Shown: positions 9,106-20,000, counted from the first letter of the stretch. The stretch is DNA of 64,000 nt from Bryobacteraceae bacterium (GCA_025056455.1 JANWVY010000011.1:1-64000), one strand, 5' to 3'. The notes: a model not told the origin generated them from the letters alone. Program-made: numbers and translations.

Positions 9106-10538
9106 GTGCGATACCTCCTTTGGGCGCACAACAAACGCCCTTGTTGGATGGCCTCTCGATTCAGAGCAATCAACGATTCGGATTTGACATGCGCTTTCAG
9201 CGCGAGTTCGAGCGCGCCATCTGGCAAGCAGGGCACACGCTCGAGCCACGCGCCTAACGCCACCATATTCGCCACGCGGGGATCACCTAGACGGTCTGCT
9301 TGCTGCGTGAAAGGGACAGCTACGAGCTCAAGGTCCGACCTTACGCAGTCTGTGGGGAAACTCTCGTTGTTGTAGAACACCATCCCGCCTGGCTCGACGC
9401 TAGCCAAAAATTTCCGCAGCGATGGTTCATTGAGAGCAATGAGATGGGTTGGCCGCGAAACAACTGGGGAATCTACTTCGTTCGTACTCAAGCGGACGCT
9501 TGCGTTGGAAGTTCCCGAACGCATTTCAGGACCGTAGGAGGGAAGCCAGGAGACATGCAAGCCGGCATACATACCCGCCTGGGCAATCACCTCGCCCAGA
9601 AGCTGAATACCTTGCCCCCCAAAACCAGCGATTTTCAGCCGTACATCGACGGGCTGGCAGGCTAACGGGTGGGGCCACTCGCCCTCGGCCTCTGCGCCTC
9701 TCAGCAAGACTTCCACCTGATCAGCTGGCAAGGCGGCTGGAGGCTGAGAGCGCGGTACCGTCTGCCGACGTCGATCACACTTTACGCCCAGAGGAAAAAC
9801 CTTGGTCAGTTCGTCGCGAACGCGCTTCTGGGCCTCAACCGGAGTAAGTTTCCACACCGTCGGACACGGAGAAAGAACTTCAATAAAGGAAAAGCCCAGC
9901 CCCCTCCGCTGTACGTCGATGGCTGTTCGGATGGCCCGCCAAGCTGCTGTAATTTGCTTGCCATTGCCTAAGGCGACCCGCTCGACGTAAACCGGGGCTT
10001 CTAAGCTTGCGAGAAGCTCGGCCATTTTGAGCGGATAGCCATCGTTTAAGGCGCTGCGCCCGTACGGCGTTGTTGTGCTGACCGCAGCCAGCGGCGTTGT
10101 CGGTGCAGCCTGGCCTCCGGTCATGCCGTAAATTGCGTTATTGACAAAAAAAACCGTAAACGGTTCGCCGCGGTTGGCGGCATGAAGAATTTCCGCCGTC
10201 CCGATGGCGGCAAGATCTCCGTCGCCTTGATAGCAGAGCACTACGCTGTCCGGGCGCGTGCGCTTGATCGCCGTGGCGACAGCCGAGGCCCGCCCGTGCG
10301 CCGCCTGGACGTGTCCAAGGTCAAAGTAGTAGTAGGCGAACACCGAACAACCGACCGGACTTACAAAGACGGTTCGGTCTTGAACCCCAAACTCATCCAG
10401 GACGCGGGCGATGAGCTTGTGCAGAATCCCATGCCCGCAACCAGGACAGTAGTGGGTGGATTCGGGCGATTCGGGCTTGCGCTCAAACCGCGGATAGAAA
10501 CACTGCGAGCGAGCCTGAGCTAGAACATAGCCATCCAT
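9102..10538 (-). CDS. 2-oxoacid:ferredoxin oxidoreductase, fused beta (TPP) and gamma subunits
   Basis: Two subunits are joined in one 478-residue chain. Residues 1 to about 255 are the beta subunit: CPGCGHG, then the thiamine-diphosphate motif [13 protein letters not shown] ending with [11 protein letters not shown], and SPCPTVWK. After a linker rich in Arg, Pro and Ala (about 255-300), the gamma domain follows: [20 protein letters not shown] and the [13 protein letters not shown] segment, which bind CoA or shape the interface in this family. With the alpha subunit upstream (19-base overlap) and a small ferredoxin, it forms an enzyme that oxidatively decarboxylates a 2-oxoacid to acyl-CoA while reducing ferredoxin. 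The neighbouring ilvE points to branched-chain 2-oxoacids (VOR type); 2-oxoglutarate or an aromatic 2-oxoacid is possible. Confidence 0.9.
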   Translation of the reverse strand: MDGYVLAQARSQCFYPRFERKPESPESTHYCPGCGHGILHKLIARVLDEFGVQDRTVFVSPVGCSVFAYYYFDLGHVQAAHGRASAVATAIKRTRPDSVVLCYQGDGDLAAIGTAEILHAANRGEPFTVFFVNNAIYGMTGGQAAPTTPLAAVSTTTPYGRSALNDGYPLKMAELLASLEAPVYVERVALGNGKQITAAWRAIRTAIDVQRRGLGFSFIEVLSPCPTVWKLTPVEAQKRVRDELTKVFPLGVKCDRRRQTVPRSQPPAALPADQVEVLLRGAEAEGEWPHPLACQPVDVRLKIAGFGGQGIQLLGEVIAQAGMYAGLHVSWLPSYGPEMRSGTSNASVRLSTNEVDSPVVSRPTHLIALNEPSLRKFLASVEPGGMVFYNNESFPTDCVRSDLELVAVPFTQQADRLGDPRVANMVALGAWLERVPCLPDGALELALKAHVKSESLIALNREAIQQGRLLCAQRRYRT

Positions 10539-11608
10539 AGTCGCTCCTCCTGCCGCGCAGATTGCGGCGCCATCGATAGGGCGTAGTCCGTAATTTCTTC
10601 CGCCGTCGGGACGTTGCCTCCGAGGCGCGAATAAAACTCCACCGGACGCACTCCTTCCACCGCAAGCCGTACATCCTCAACCATCTGCCCCGTGCTCATC
10701 TCCACCACCAAAAACCCCTTCACCTGGTCGCGAAGGCGGCGAATTTCCTCGGTGGGAAAAGGAAACAGCGTAATCGGACGTAACAACCCGGCCTTAACTC
10801 CCTTCTTTCTCAGCCGTTCGGTGACTGCCTTCAAAACGCGGCCAACAATCCCATAGCCCATGAGGATGAAATCGGCGTCTTCTGTCCTCCAGTTTTCCCA
10901 CCGCGCTTCGATTTGCGCGCGACGGTATTTGGCTTCGAGCGCGCGGTTGTGGCGCTCCAGATCGTCGTTGAGTAAATGGATCGAAGTAATGAGGTTCCTT
11001 CGAGTTGCGGCAGTCGCCATCACGGCCCAGGAGGGAGGTTCACGCTCGCTCACCGCCTTTGGCAGGACTACGGGTTCCATCATCTGGCCAATGCAACCAT
11101 CCGCCATCACGACAACAGGATTGCGGTACCGGTCGGCGAGCTCGAAGGCTAGGACGGTCAGATCGGCCATTTCTTGGACGCTGGCTGGGGCCAAGACCAA
11201 GTTGCGGTAACAACCGTGGCCGCCTCCCTTGACGACCTGAAAGTAGTCGCTTTGTTCCGGGCTAATGTTTCCCAGGCCTGGCCCTCCGCGGGTAATATCC
11301 GCGATGACGCACGGCAGCTCAGCGCCCGCCAAATAGCTGAAACCTTCTTGCATCAGGCTAATTCCGGGCCCGCTTGACGCTGTCATCACTCGCGTTCCCG
11401 TGGCGGCTGCACCGTAGACCATGTTGATGGCGGCCACTTCGCTTTCTGCTTGCAAAAACACCCCACCCACGAGCGGCATCCAATACGCTGCTGCTTCCGT
11501 AATTTCACTTGCCGGAGTAATCGGGTATCCGAAGAAAGCGCGGCAACCAGCGAGAATTGCGCTCCTTAACAGGGCTTCGTTCCCTTTGAGAAATACCGGA
11601 GCTGACAT
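10520..11608 (-). CDS. 2-oxoacid:ferredoxin oxidoreductase alpha subunit (VorB-like)
   Basis: The 362-residue protein has the alpha-subunit architecture: pyrimidine-binding domain I with [49 protein letters not shown] and [12 protein letters not shown] domain II follows at the C-terminus, with MGYGIVGRV and [14 protein letters not shown]. Its length and PITPASE motif are those of the short alpha subunits of the VOR/KOR group, which lack the fused gamma domain at the N-terminus. It overlaps the next gene by 19 bases and follows the ferredoxin gene after 10 bases, so the operon order is delta, alpha, beta-gamma, aminotransferase. The ATG at 11608 follows a GGAGG-type site. Confidence 0.92.
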   Translation of the reverse strand: MSAPVFLKGNEALLRSAILAGCRAFFGYPITPASEITEAAAYWMPLVGGVFLQAESEVAAINMVYGAAATGTRVMTASSGPGISLMQEGFSYLAGAELPCVIADITRGGPGLGNISPEQSDYFQVVKGGGHGCYRNLVLAPASVQEMADLTVLAFELADRYRNPVVVMADGCIGQMMEPVVLPKAVSEREPPSWAVMATAATRRNLITSIHLLNDDLERHNRALEAKYRRAQIEARWENWRTEDADFILMGYGIVGRVLKAVTERLRKKGVKAGLLRPITLFPFPTEEIRRLRDQVKGFLVVEMSTGQMVEDVRLAVEGVRPVEFYSRLGGNVPTAEEITDYALSMAPQSARQEERLWMAMF

Positions 11609-11618
11609 GGCTACCTCC

Positions 11619-11837
11619 TCAAGCCGCTAGGCGAAACACGCAAATCGCCCCCGGTTCTGGACAGACAAAGAAGCAGATCCCGCAACCTGTACAACCATGG
11701 CCGACATACATCGCGGGGTGGTAGCCGGCTGAATTCAGACTTTCCGATATCCGGAGCACCGCCGGTGGGCAGGCTTCCATACACAAGCCACACCCTTTGC
11801 ATTCCTCTTGGCGGATTTCGACCTTGCCGCGGTCCAT
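11619..11837 (-). CDS. Small 2[4Fe-4S] ferredoxin, delta subunit of the 2-oxoacid oxidoreductase
   Basis: The 72-residue protein carries two CxxCxxCxxxCP clusters: Cys13, 16, 19 and 23, and Cys49, 52, 55 and 59. A final cysteine lies in PGAICVF. Such small dicluster proteins encoded directly before the alpha subunit (PorD/VorD type) pass electrons from the thiamine centre to the free ferredoxin pool. GGAGG precedes the ATG. It lies 14 bases after the CoA-transferase gene and 10 bases before the alpha gene, so it belongs to the same transcript. Confidence 0.93.
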   Translation of the reverse strand: MDRGKVEIRQEECKGCGLCMEACPPAVLRISESLNSAGYHPAMYVGHGCTGCGICFFVCPEPGAICVFRLAA

Positions 11838-11851
11838 GGCTGAACCCTCCT

Positions 11852-13189
11852 TTAGAAACTGGTGAACTTGGCCGCTCGGGACGAAGTTCTTGCGTTGAGG
11901 AAACCCGCTTGACGGGCAAAGTCTTCCAGCTCAGGACGGAACTTCGGATCGGCGATGGCGATCAAGGCCTCCGCGCGCTGGCGGAGCGTTTTTCCATGCA
12001 AGTGTGCAATGCCGTGTTCCGTGACGACGTAATGAACATCGGCGCGTGAGGTCACCACGCCCGCACCAGGTGTCAGCATGGGTTTAATTCGAGAAACGGT
12101 TCCATTTTTCGCCGTGGAGGGCAAGGCGATAATCGGCATGCCACCGCGCGAGCGGGCCGCCCCGCGAATGAAATCTACTTGCCCGCCAAAACCTGAGTAG
12201 GGCAACGGACCGATCGAATCCGCGCAGACTTGGCCTGTGAGGTCGACTTCCAGCGCCGAATTTATTGCCACCATCCGGTCATTCTGCGCAATGATAAATG
12301 GGTCATTGGTGTACGAAATTGGGTGGAACTCAAACAGAGGATTGTCATGGACGAAGCGAAACAATCTTTCTGTGCCCAAGACGAACCCTGCCACCAGCTT
12401 CCCCGGATGAAGGTTTTTTCGACGGCCATTCATCACTCCGCTTTCAATAAGGTCGATCACGCCATCGGAGAACATTTCCGTGTGCAGGCCAAGATCCCGG
12501 CGGCCGCCTAGGCAGTGAAGCACTGCGTTTGGTATTCCGCCAATACCGAGTTGGAGAACTGCGCCGTCGGGAATCAACTTCGCGACGTTTTTCGCGATTC
12601 GCTCATGCAGCGAGGTGAATGGCTCTGGCGGCATCTCGAGCAGCGGATGCGATGTCTCAACGACCGCTGTCACTTCGCTGACATGCAGGAAGGTGTCGCC
12701 GTGGGTCCGCGGCATTTGATCGTTCACTTCAACGATCACGTAACGAGCGTTCCGTGCCGCGTTCAGCGTACAGTCGACGCCAACACCCAGGCTCATGTAG
12801 CCGTGATCATCGGGAGGTGTTGCTTGCAGCAAAACACCATCCAGCGGCAAGCTCCCGTCTTGAAAGAGCCGCTCGATTTCACTCAGAAAGATCGGGGTGT
12901 AGTCGGCCTCCCCACGAGCTACGGCTTGGCGGACGTTCCCGCCTATAAACAGCGAGTTCGTGCGAAAGGAGGTCGCGTATTCTGGACGGACGTATTCGGC
13001 ATCGCCGAATGTCGCCATGTGCACCAGTTCTACGTCCTCAAGCTCCGGAGCGCGGCGCACCAGCGCGCGTACGAGAGTTTCCGGCGTCGCGCAGCCCGGT
13101 TGGATATAAATTCGATGACCGGACTCGACAAAAGCCAGGGCAGCATCTGCTGAAAGCGTGATCCGGCGGTAGCGATCTTGCCAAGACAT
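11852..13189 (-). CDS. Acetyl-CoA hydrolase/CoA-transferase family protein
   Basis: The 445-residue protein resembles 4-hydroxybutyrate or acyl-CoA:acetate CoA-transferases (Cat1/AbfT group). Evidence is [13 protein letters not shown], then HTEMFSDG, in which Glu238 is at the site of the catalytic glutamate that forms the CoA thioester, and [19 protein letters not shown] near the end. It heads the operon with ferredoxin, oxidoreductase and aminotransferase genes. This fits the last step of a branched-chain amino-acid route: moving CoA from the acyl-CoA product to acetate or releasing the free acid. The ATG is preceded by GGAGGGC. Hydrolase versus transferase cannot be decided from sequence alone. 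Confidence 0.9.
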   Translation of the reverse strand: MSWQDRYRRITLSADAALAFVESGHRIYIQPGCATPETLVRALVRRAPELEDVELVHMATFGDAEYVRPEYATSFRTNSLFIGGNVRQAVARGEADYTPIFLSEIERLFQDGSLPLDGVLLQATPPDDHGYMSLGVGVDCTLNAARNARYVIVEVNDQMPRTHGDTFLHVSEVTAVVETSHPLLEMPPEPFTSLHERIAKNVAKLIPDGAVLQLGIGGIPNAVLHCLGGRRDLGLHTEMFSDGVIDLIESGVMNGRRKNLHPGKLVAGFVLGTERLFRFVHDNPLFEFHPISYTNDPFIIAQNDRMVAINSALEVDLTGQVCADSIGPLPYSGFGGQVDFIRGAARSRGGMPIIALPSTAKNGTVSRIKPMLTPGAGVVTSRADVHYVVTEHGIAHLHGKTLRQRAEALIAIADPKFRPELEDFARQAGFLNARTSSRAAKFTSF

Positions 13190-13249
13190 GTCCGCCCTCC
13201 ACTACACCCTCTAGCAAGTGGTGTTCCAATTCGGCCAAGACTCTCACTG

Positions 13250-13273
13250 ATTGATAAGTGATTCTTCATCAAT
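13250..13273. promoter_or_regulatory. Candidate operator: inverted repeat in the divergent region
   Basis: ATTGAT (13250-13255) and ATCAAT (13268-13273) form a perfect inverted repeat with 12 bases between. It lies 60 bases upstream of the CoA-transferase start, in the AT-rich part of the only gap before the oxidoreductase operon. Position and symmetry suit a dimeric regulator of the amino-acid operon, but no regulator gene lies beside it and the half-sites are short. Confidence 0.25.
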
Positions 13274-13440
13274 TGCTTAACTCATCAACCGGGCAAGCCG
13301 AAGAAGGGCTGTGTGAAAGTGCGCTTCCCTGTGGCTTTTTTCCCCCACCGGGAGCATCTGCACGGGCTGCGGTACACTTTCGAGGAGTGGTGCATGGATG
13401 CGCCAGCCCAGGAAATCGCAATAGGGAGGAAACCAGACGG

Positions 13441-14220
13441 ATGGATCTCGGGATTCGAGGGCGGAAGGCCCTGGTCTGCGCAGCCAGCAAGGGCCTAGGC
13501 CGAGCTTGTGCGCTGTCGCTCGCTCGTGAGGGGGTAGGAGTCACCATCGTAGCCCGGGGCGAGCCAGCGCTCCTCGAAACCGCTCAGCAAATTCGAGAGC
13601 AGACTCATTCCCCAGTGATCGCTGTGGCGGCTGACATCACCACAGAGGAGGGCCGCCAGGCGGCTCTGAGCGCCTGCCCAGATCCTGACATTCTGATCAA
13701 CAACGCTGGGGGACCTCCACCCGGCGACTTCCGCCAATGGACACGCGAGGTCTGGATCGCTGCCCTGAACGCCAACATGCTGACGCCTATTGAATTGATC
13801 AAGGCCACGGTGGACGGCATGATGGCCCGGCGTTTCGGGCGCATCGTTAATATCACTTCGAGCGCAGTCAAGCAGCCAATCGATCAACTCGGCCTTTCCA
13901 GTGGTGCACGTGCCGGACTCACCGGCTTTGTGGCTGGACTGGCGCGCCAGACGGTGCGCTACAACGTCACTATCAACAACATCCTCCCTGGCCCCTTTGA
14001 AACGGAGCGCCTTTGGAGCACCTTGGCGCTAGCTGCTAAGACCGCTCGCCGCACGCTCGACGAGGAGGCTGCCCTGCGCCGCGCACAAAACCCGAGCAGC
14101 CGGTTCGGAGACCCGGCCGAACTCGGGGACTTGTGCGCCTTCTTGTGCAGTGCGCAGGCCGGCTACATCACGGGCCAGAACATTCTCATCGATGGCGGAG
14201 CTTACCCCGGAGTCTTCTAG
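13441..14220 (+). CDS. Atypical short-chain dehydrogenase/reductase lacking the usual catalytic Tyr/Lys
   Basis: The start at 13441 follows GGGAGG by 11 bases; the frame is open further upstream without coding character. The 259-residue protein is an SDR by fold markers: an altered nucleotide loop AASKGLGRA (14-22) in place of TGxxxGxG, NNAGGPPPG (87-95) and Ser140 in VNITSSAV. Where classical SDRs have YxxxK, it has SSGAR: Ser153 and Arg157 replace Tyr and Lys. A divergent subgroup of beta-ketoacyl reductase-like SDRs is known with imperfect cofactor and catalytic motifs (CDD BKR_like). Function is unclear; it may catalyse a different reaction or only bind nucleotide. It is divergent from the oxidoreductase operon. 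Confidence 0.85.
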   Translation: MDLGIRGRKALVCAASKGLGRACALSLAREGVGVTIVARGEPALLETAQQIREQTHSPVIAVAADITTEEGRQAALSACPDPDILINNAGGPPPGDFRQWTREVWIAALNANMLTPIELIKATVDGMMARRFGRIVNITSSAVKQPIDQLGLSSGARAGLTGFVAGLARQTVRYNVTINNILPGPFETERLWSTLALAAKTARRTLDEEAALRRAQNPSSRFGDPAELGDLCAFLCSAQAGYITGQNILIDGGAYPGVF

Positions 14221-14244
14221 CTTGGCCGCGAGGCTTCACGCAAG

Positions 14245-14260
14245 CGATCTCAACAGATCG
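14245..14260. repeat. Small hairpin between convergent genes
   Basis: CGATCT (14245-14250) and AGATCG (14255-14260) form a six-base-pair stem with a CAAC loop, located between the SDR and oxidoreductase stop codons. There is no T run, so it is at best a weak transcription end. Confidence 0.25.
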
Positions 14261-14312
14261 ACGAGTTCGTCTTCGATCAGACACCCCCGGGGCCGCCGCA
14301 CCGCCCTCGGGC

Positions 14313-15479
14313 TTAACTGACGCGCGCGAAATCGCTGAGCGCCACCTTGCGACCTTTGAACATGGCAAGGTTGGCAAGATGCGGACCTGCCACGGCTTGA
14401 GCAGCGATCTCTACCGTGCAGTTTGGCTCCTTGCGCGACTTCACACAGTCGATGAAATTCTGAATGTGAGACTCTACCGGCACGGGCGCCTTTTCTTGGA
14501 TGAGCGGTGGATTCTCTCTTTTCCACGGTTCCTCGTAGACGACAAATCCAGCATCGTCCAGGATCAGAGTTGCTTTGTCGCCCATGAAAGTAATCGACCA
14601 GCCGTTCTGATAGGAATTGGCATAGTCGAGCGTCCAGCTTGCCATGAAATCCGGGTACTCAAAGACTGCGCAGAATACATCAGGATGTTCAGCGCCTTGC
14701 ATCTTGGCCACATAGCCGTGGGCGATGGCTGATTTCGGCGGGCCAGATTTCATGAACCACTGCACAACGTCCATCAAATGCGTGCCCTGGTCCGTCATAT
14801 TGCCGCCCGCGTAATCAAAGAAGTAGCGCCAAGAGCGGAAACGCATCGGCTCTAACTCACGCTTGCGCGCTTTCCCAAGAAACCTGTTCCAATCCAAGTT
14901 GCCTTCAAGAGGAGAATTGTTGAGTGGCTTCGCAATGTTCCAGTGCCACTGCGCTTTGACCAGCGTGACGCGGCCTAGCGTGCCATCATCCACCACCTTC
15001 TTCGCTTTGAAGATCGACTCTGCGGACCGGCGCTGCATTCCAATCTGCACGATTTGTTTGGATTTGCGCACCGCCTGCACCATTTTGGCGCTTTCTTCTA
15101 AAGTTTTCGAAAGCGGTTTTTCCGCATAGATATCCTTGTGCGCCGAAAGGGAATCCAACATCATCTGGCAGTGGTGATGATCAGGCGATGCAATTACAAC
15201 GGCCTCAACATCCTTGTTTTCTAGCAGCTCTCGATACTCGACATACGTTTTTACGTCGGGTGTGTCTTTGAGTGCGAGGGCGATGTGCGGCTCGTAAACA
15301 TCGCACACCGCCACACACCGAGCGCCAAGCTCCTTGAATTTGCGATTGAGATAGCGACCTCGACCGCCCACTGCAATCACGCCGTACTGCAAACGTTCAT
15401 TGGCGCCGAACGCAGAGGCTGGTACAAAGAGAGGTGCGGCAACCATGGCAGACACAAAAGAACGGCGATTGGATTTCAT
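14313..15479 (-). CDS. Tat-exported Gfo/Idh/MocA family oxidoreductase
   Basis: The ATG at 15479 is preceded by GAGCGAGGAGAG, and the protein begins with a twin-arginine signal (KSNRRSFVSAMVAAP). The upstream start in this frame is a TTG and is less likely. The 389-residue protein has a Rossmann domain (YGVIAVGGRGRY, then DVYEPH), the family EKP motif in DIYAEKPLSKTLEE and the downstream VGMQRR-like segment QIGMQRRSAES. The C-terminal domain includes GGNMTDQGTHLMDVVQWF. Members oxidise or reduce sugars or inositols with NAD(P). Export of such enzymes with bound cofactor by Tat is frequent in Planctomycetes and Acidobacteria. The sulfatase 92 bases upstream on the same strand suggests use of sulfated or complex polysaccharides. 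Confidence 0.9.
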   Translation of the reverse strand: MKSNRRSFVSAMVAAPLFVPASAFGANERLQYGVIAVGGRGRYLNRKFKELGARCVAVCDVYEPHIALALKDTPDVKTYVEYRELLENKDVEAVVIASPDHHHCQMMLDSLSAHKDIYAEKPLSKTLEESAKMVQAVRKSKQIVQIGMQRRSAESIFKAKKVVDDGTLGRVTLVKAQWHWNIAKPLNNSPLEGNLDWNRFLGKARKRELEPMRFRSWRYFFDYAGGNMTDQGTHLMDVVQWFMKSGPPKSAIAHGYVAKMQGAEHPDVFCAVFEYPDFMASWTLDYANSYQNGWSITFMGDKATLILDDAGFVVYEEPWKRENPPLIQEKAPVPVESHIQNFIDCVKSRKEPNCTVEIAAQAVAGPHLANLAMFKGRKVALSDFARVS

Positions 15480-15571
15480 GGACTTACTCTCCTCGCTCCT
15501 CAATCTAACACCGAAAGACGCCCCTTGCCACTTGCCCTTCCGCTCCAGGTGACGCTCCCGCCGGACTCTGC

Positions 15572-16975
15572 CTATCGCGAGTAGACCGTCAGCTGCTGCT
15601 CAGTTGTTTTGCGCCACTGTTCGAGGGGCGGCGCACCATACTTGGCAAACCAGCTCTCTAATTCGGCTCTCAAATGTTTGACTTGATCTGCATAGGCGGG
15701 ATCGTCAATGCGATTCTCGGTTTCGCCGGGATCGCGCTCCAAATCGTATAGTTCACTTGGCCATTCCTTGGTCCGCTGCACCAGCTTGAGATTTTCCGTT
15801 CGTAATGCCCGCACGAAAGCATATTCAAAAAACAAACGATTTTCCCAGGGTGGCGTCTCACCTCGTAGCCAGCGAACATAGCTGCGGCCAGGACGCTTGG
15901 GGTCGCCGGGCGCCGGAAGGCCCAGGTAGTCCAGAATAGTCGGAAAGTAATCGTAGGAGGAGACCATGGGATTCAAGACCTGGTTGGCCGGAATTTGTCC
16001 CGGATGGTTCCAGATGAGAGGCACACGGATCGACTCCTCATACATGTTAAAGGGCCAGGTACCATTTCCTTTGCCCCAAACACCATGATGTCCGGCATTC
16101 CATCCTTGATCGGCAGTGAAAACCACAAGCGTATTCTCGCGGACTCCCATCTGTTCCAGCTTCCGAATAACACGCCCCACGTTAGCGTCTACGCCGGTGA
16201 TTAACGCCGAATACGCCCGCATGCTCTCGCGGTTGCCGTGGTGTTCACGTAAAGCGCCAGATTGCCAAGAATGCGCCGGTGTGGAAGGGAAACAGCGAAA
16301 GCTAGCCCTAGCGTAAGGCCGGCGGTACTTCTCCGGCTGATAATCAAACGGTGTGTGTGGGGCATAGAAGGGAACCAGCAGGTAAAAAGGCCTTCCCTTG
16401 GTCTGGTCAAGGAACTCTAGGGCGCAATCCCCGACGGCATCTGTCTTAAACTCCTGAATCTGCCCCGGCACGCCGTTTTTTAAGAAGACCGGATTGCGGT
16501 AGGTCCCGCCACCGCCGGGAACCGTCGCCCAGTATTGAAAGCCGAATTGCGCGTTGGCGTCGTCTCCCATGTGCCATTTGCCGCACATGCCCAGGAAATA
16601 ACCGTTCTTGGCGAGAATTTCGGAGTAGGTCAGATGGCCCGAAAGCCAGCGCCGCGTTTTCGGCCCAAAGCTATCGACCGGCCGCAGCCAGTCCTGCACG
16701 CCATGGACGGAGGGAATTCGGCCCGTCAACCACGTCATTCGGCTGGGAGAGCAGACTGGGGTACAGGCGTAGGCGCGAGTAAAGCGAGCCCCGCCGGCGG
16801 CTAGCTCGTCGAGATGAGGAGTGTGCATTTCCGAGCAGCCATAGGAGCCCAAAGCCCAGGCGCCGTGGTCGTCGGTCATAAACATGACCACGTTCGGACG
16901 GCGCTGAGCCCCCTGGGAAGTGGAGCGGATGAAAGGCGCCCCCACCAGGGACGAAAGAAATGCTCTCCGGTTCAT
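15572..16975 (-). CDS. Cys-type sulfatase with twin-arginine signal
   Basis: This is a type I sulfatase of 467 residues from the ATG at 16975; a TTG three codons earlier is an alternative. The signal NRRAFLSSLVGAPF is Tat-like. Metal ligands TDDHG (34-38) and the formylglycine motif CSPSR (Cys75) are intact; the cysteine must be converted to formylglycine by a maturation enzyme, not seen in this window. Later motifs include GKWHMG and FTADQGWNAGHHG with metal-binding Asp and His residues. The C-terminus ends with the ELYDLERDPGETEN element common in this family. The substrate is unknown, probably a sulfated glycan given the adjacent sugar-type oxidoreductase. Confidence 0.92.
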   Translation of the reverse strand: MNRRAFLSSLVGAPFIRSTSQGAQRRPNVVMFMTDDHGAWALGSYGCSEMHTPHLDELAAGGARFTRAYACTPVCSPSRMTWLTGRIPSVHGVQDWLRPVDSFGPKTRRWLSGHLTYSEILAKNGYFLGMCGKWHMGDDANAQFGFQYWATVPGGGGTYRNPVFLKNGVPGQIQEFKTDAVGDCALEFLDQTKGRPFYLLVPFYAPHTPFDYQPEKYRRPYARASFRCFPSTPAHSWQSGALREHHGNRESMRAYSALITGVDANVGRVIRKLEQMGVRENTLVVFTADQGWNAGHHGVWGKGNGTWPFNMYEESIRVPLIWNHPGQIPANQVLNPMVSSYDYFPTILDYLGLPAPGDPKRPGRSYVRWLRGETPPWENRLFFEYAFVRALRTENLKLVQRTKEWPSELYDLERDPGETENRIDDPAYADQVKHLRAELESWFAKYGAPPLEQWRKTTEQQLTVYSR

Positions 16976-17010
16976 GAAGTTCAAGCTATCACGAGATCGG
17001 CTTTTACGGC

Positions 17011-20000
17011 CTAGACGCGCAACAGGTAAGCCTTGGTGGGCAACGCCGTAATGTTGGACAAAGCATAGGCATACCAGGCGATCTGAGGCACATAAAGGGC
17101 CACATTTGACTCCGTCTTAAAATCCACGACGTTCCAAGTCCCATCCTGAAGAAAGGCCAGATCGATCACGCCCTCGAAAACCCGGCCGTCCTCTAGCGGG
17201 AGAAACACGGGATACTCGCGGTGGACTTGCTCAGCGGCTCGAGCGCGATCGATCAAGGGGTGCCGTAAAGCTGCTTCGACGGCCAAGGTGGCCGCCTCAG
17301 TCTCTTGCCGGTCAGCCCCGAGGATTCGAGCCTGAAGTCGTGCCGCTTGCTCGATCTCGCTGCGGAGGGCCCCAAGCCGGATCTCGCGCAAGACCGAATG
17401 AACGAGTGCGCCAAAACGCTTTCCTGAGGGTCTTCCGGAGAAGGGAGGCGCGGATTGGATGACAACCCGGTCCTGCCATCCTTCGGGCGCTTGTTGGGCC
17501 TCGCTTGCGAGCAGCACCTCGATGGAAGGCCGCCGACCGCGCTCAAGCGCTTGCTGTCGCGTTTTCACCCACGCGCGATATTCTCCCAGACCTGGCTCAG
17601 CGCCTTGACTGGCTTTTGCGACAGCGATTTCGAGACTCAGTCGAGCCGGCTTGAGTGGACGATCGAGGAGAATTCTTGGATCCCACCAAACGACCCGGTG
17701 TTGCCCGTTGCGAGGCACATGTAAACCCGGACGAACACTTGTTTCTTCGGGATAGCAAGGCGGGCGATCAACGACGCTGACCGGGCCGAATTCGGGACAG
17801 TGAGGAGCTTTTTCTGCCTGGCGTTTGCGATGGTCTGGTGGATAGAGCGCTGGGTTCAGAGGCCGGAGCCATCCGTCTAGCTCTCCGTCGCCGATGACAG
17901 GCGCAACGAGCAGATCCCTGGCGCGCGTTGCGGCGACATAGGCCACGCGGATGCCCTCGGCCTGATCGCGAGCCTGCTCCAGCTGAGCGGCCTCCTTCAA
18001 TTCCTGGGGTGACCATTGCAATAACCGCATCGCACATAATCCCAACTCGGAATCCACGTGGCGTTCCGGATTTTGTGCCGCTAAATTCGCCGTCATGTCG
18101 GCCAGGATCACGACGGGAAATTCCAATCCTTTGGCCGCGTGCACCGTCATCAGGCGCACGCCTTCCGATCCCTCTTCCACGACGGGTGCTTCTGCGGAAT
18201 CGGCACGCTCAGCTTGAGCTTCTAACTCTTCGACAAATGCCCGAAAAGACACTGTCCGGCGGGATTCGAACTGTCTGGCCAGATCAATCACCCGTCGCAC
18301 GTTGGCAAGCACTTGATACCCCGCCGGCCAGAGAGCGAAACCCGCCCAGCACCGCGTTGCTTCCATCAGGCGGTGCACTGTTTCGGCGAACGGACGACGG
18401 TTTCGCTCGCAGTGCAACTCCGCCAGCAAGCTCAAAACTTCCCGTACCGGCTGAAACTCTGGCTCAACGTTTTCGGGCAGCTCCGCGAGCGGGCGAATCC
18501 TGCCGTATTGCAGGCGGAACCGGAGCAAGGTGACATCTGGAATGGCGAAGAATGGTCCGTGCAAAGCCGCAAAGACAGAAAGCTCATCTTCGGGCCACTC
18601 AATGGCCGTTAATACCGCCCGGAGCGCTTCGATTTCTTCCCGCTCGTGGAACATTTTCGAGCCCACAAGCAGATGGGGAATGTTGCGCGCTTCAAGCGCC
18701 TGTAGGTAACCTCGCGTCACGTCCACCTGAAAATTTGTAAATCTACGGAACAGGATGCAAATGTGCTGAGGCCGCACAGGCACGAGTTCCTCTCCCCCAC
18801 GTTCTCCCACTCGCCAGTTGCTTTTATGGAGGAGCCAATCGATGAAGCCGGCCACCGTTTCGGGCAAGCAAGCTTGGATGGCGCTTTTGGCCAGTCTCTC
18901 ATTGCGTCCATACGGTCGCGGTGCGGGCAGCGCAATCACGGCCGGCTGGCCAGGCAAGTCCTCCCTGCTCTTTTCGAGCGGGACATAACTAACCTGTGCG
19001 GAAGTGAGGTCCGCCTTGAATTCATGAGCGAAGGCGGCGTTAACGCACTCCTGGATCGAGGCTACGCTGCGAAAGCTGCGCCTCAGTTGCACGGTCGCCA
19101 CGCCGCGACCGCTCAGCAACTCACGGAGCTTCTGATAGAGCTGCACGTCCGCGCGCCGGAATTTATAGATGGATTGTTTGGGATCACCCACCAAAAACAA
19201 TTTCCCAGGCGCTGGCTTCACCGCTTTCCAGTCCGATACTTCTGGATCCTCACAGCAAAGTAAGAGCAGAATCTCCGCTTGGAGCGGGTCGACGTCTTGA
19301 AACTCATCCACCAGCAAACAGGAGAAGCGCTGCTGGAAGTAATTTCGGACTTCCTGATTGTCGCGCAACAAATTTCTTGTGAGCAGCAAAAGGTCAAGAA
19401 AATCCAGCTGTCCGGCGCGTTGTTTCTGTTGCTCGTAGCGTAGGACCACCTCCCAGAGTTCCGCTCGCACTTGGGCGGCGAGATCGACCTCAACCACTTG
19501 CTGAAACTGATCAAGCGCTTCGAACCACCTTAAATCGGGCGCTCGCTTGCGATCCTTCTTCCAGGCCCGGTGCAACTTGACCAACAGGCTTTCGAGCATG
19601 TCGTAGTCACGGGGCGACTGCTCGGTCCACAGTGCAAGCTCACGGAATGGTTCCACAACGTCTTGCGGATAGCGATCGCTCTGCGTCGCAATCTGCTGCA
19701 CGCTTTCTATGAGCTCATCAATCACCTTTTGACGTTCCAGGGTCGGTCGCCGCCAAGGTGCAGGAAAATCGCGCCACTCGGCAAGCCGCCAGGCGGCGAA
19801 TTCTAGCGATTCGACAGGTGTGTAGTCGAAGTCGCGCGCCTGGCGTCCAGCAAGATGAGCGAGTGCGCGCCGCAGGCCCGGCGACTCTTGATTCAGCTTT
19901 TCCTGGAGCCAGCGGCGAAAGACAGAAGAGAACACCCGTCGCGCCGCCGAATCATCGAGCTCTTCAAAACTGGGGTCAACGCCCGCCTCTACGGGGCGTT

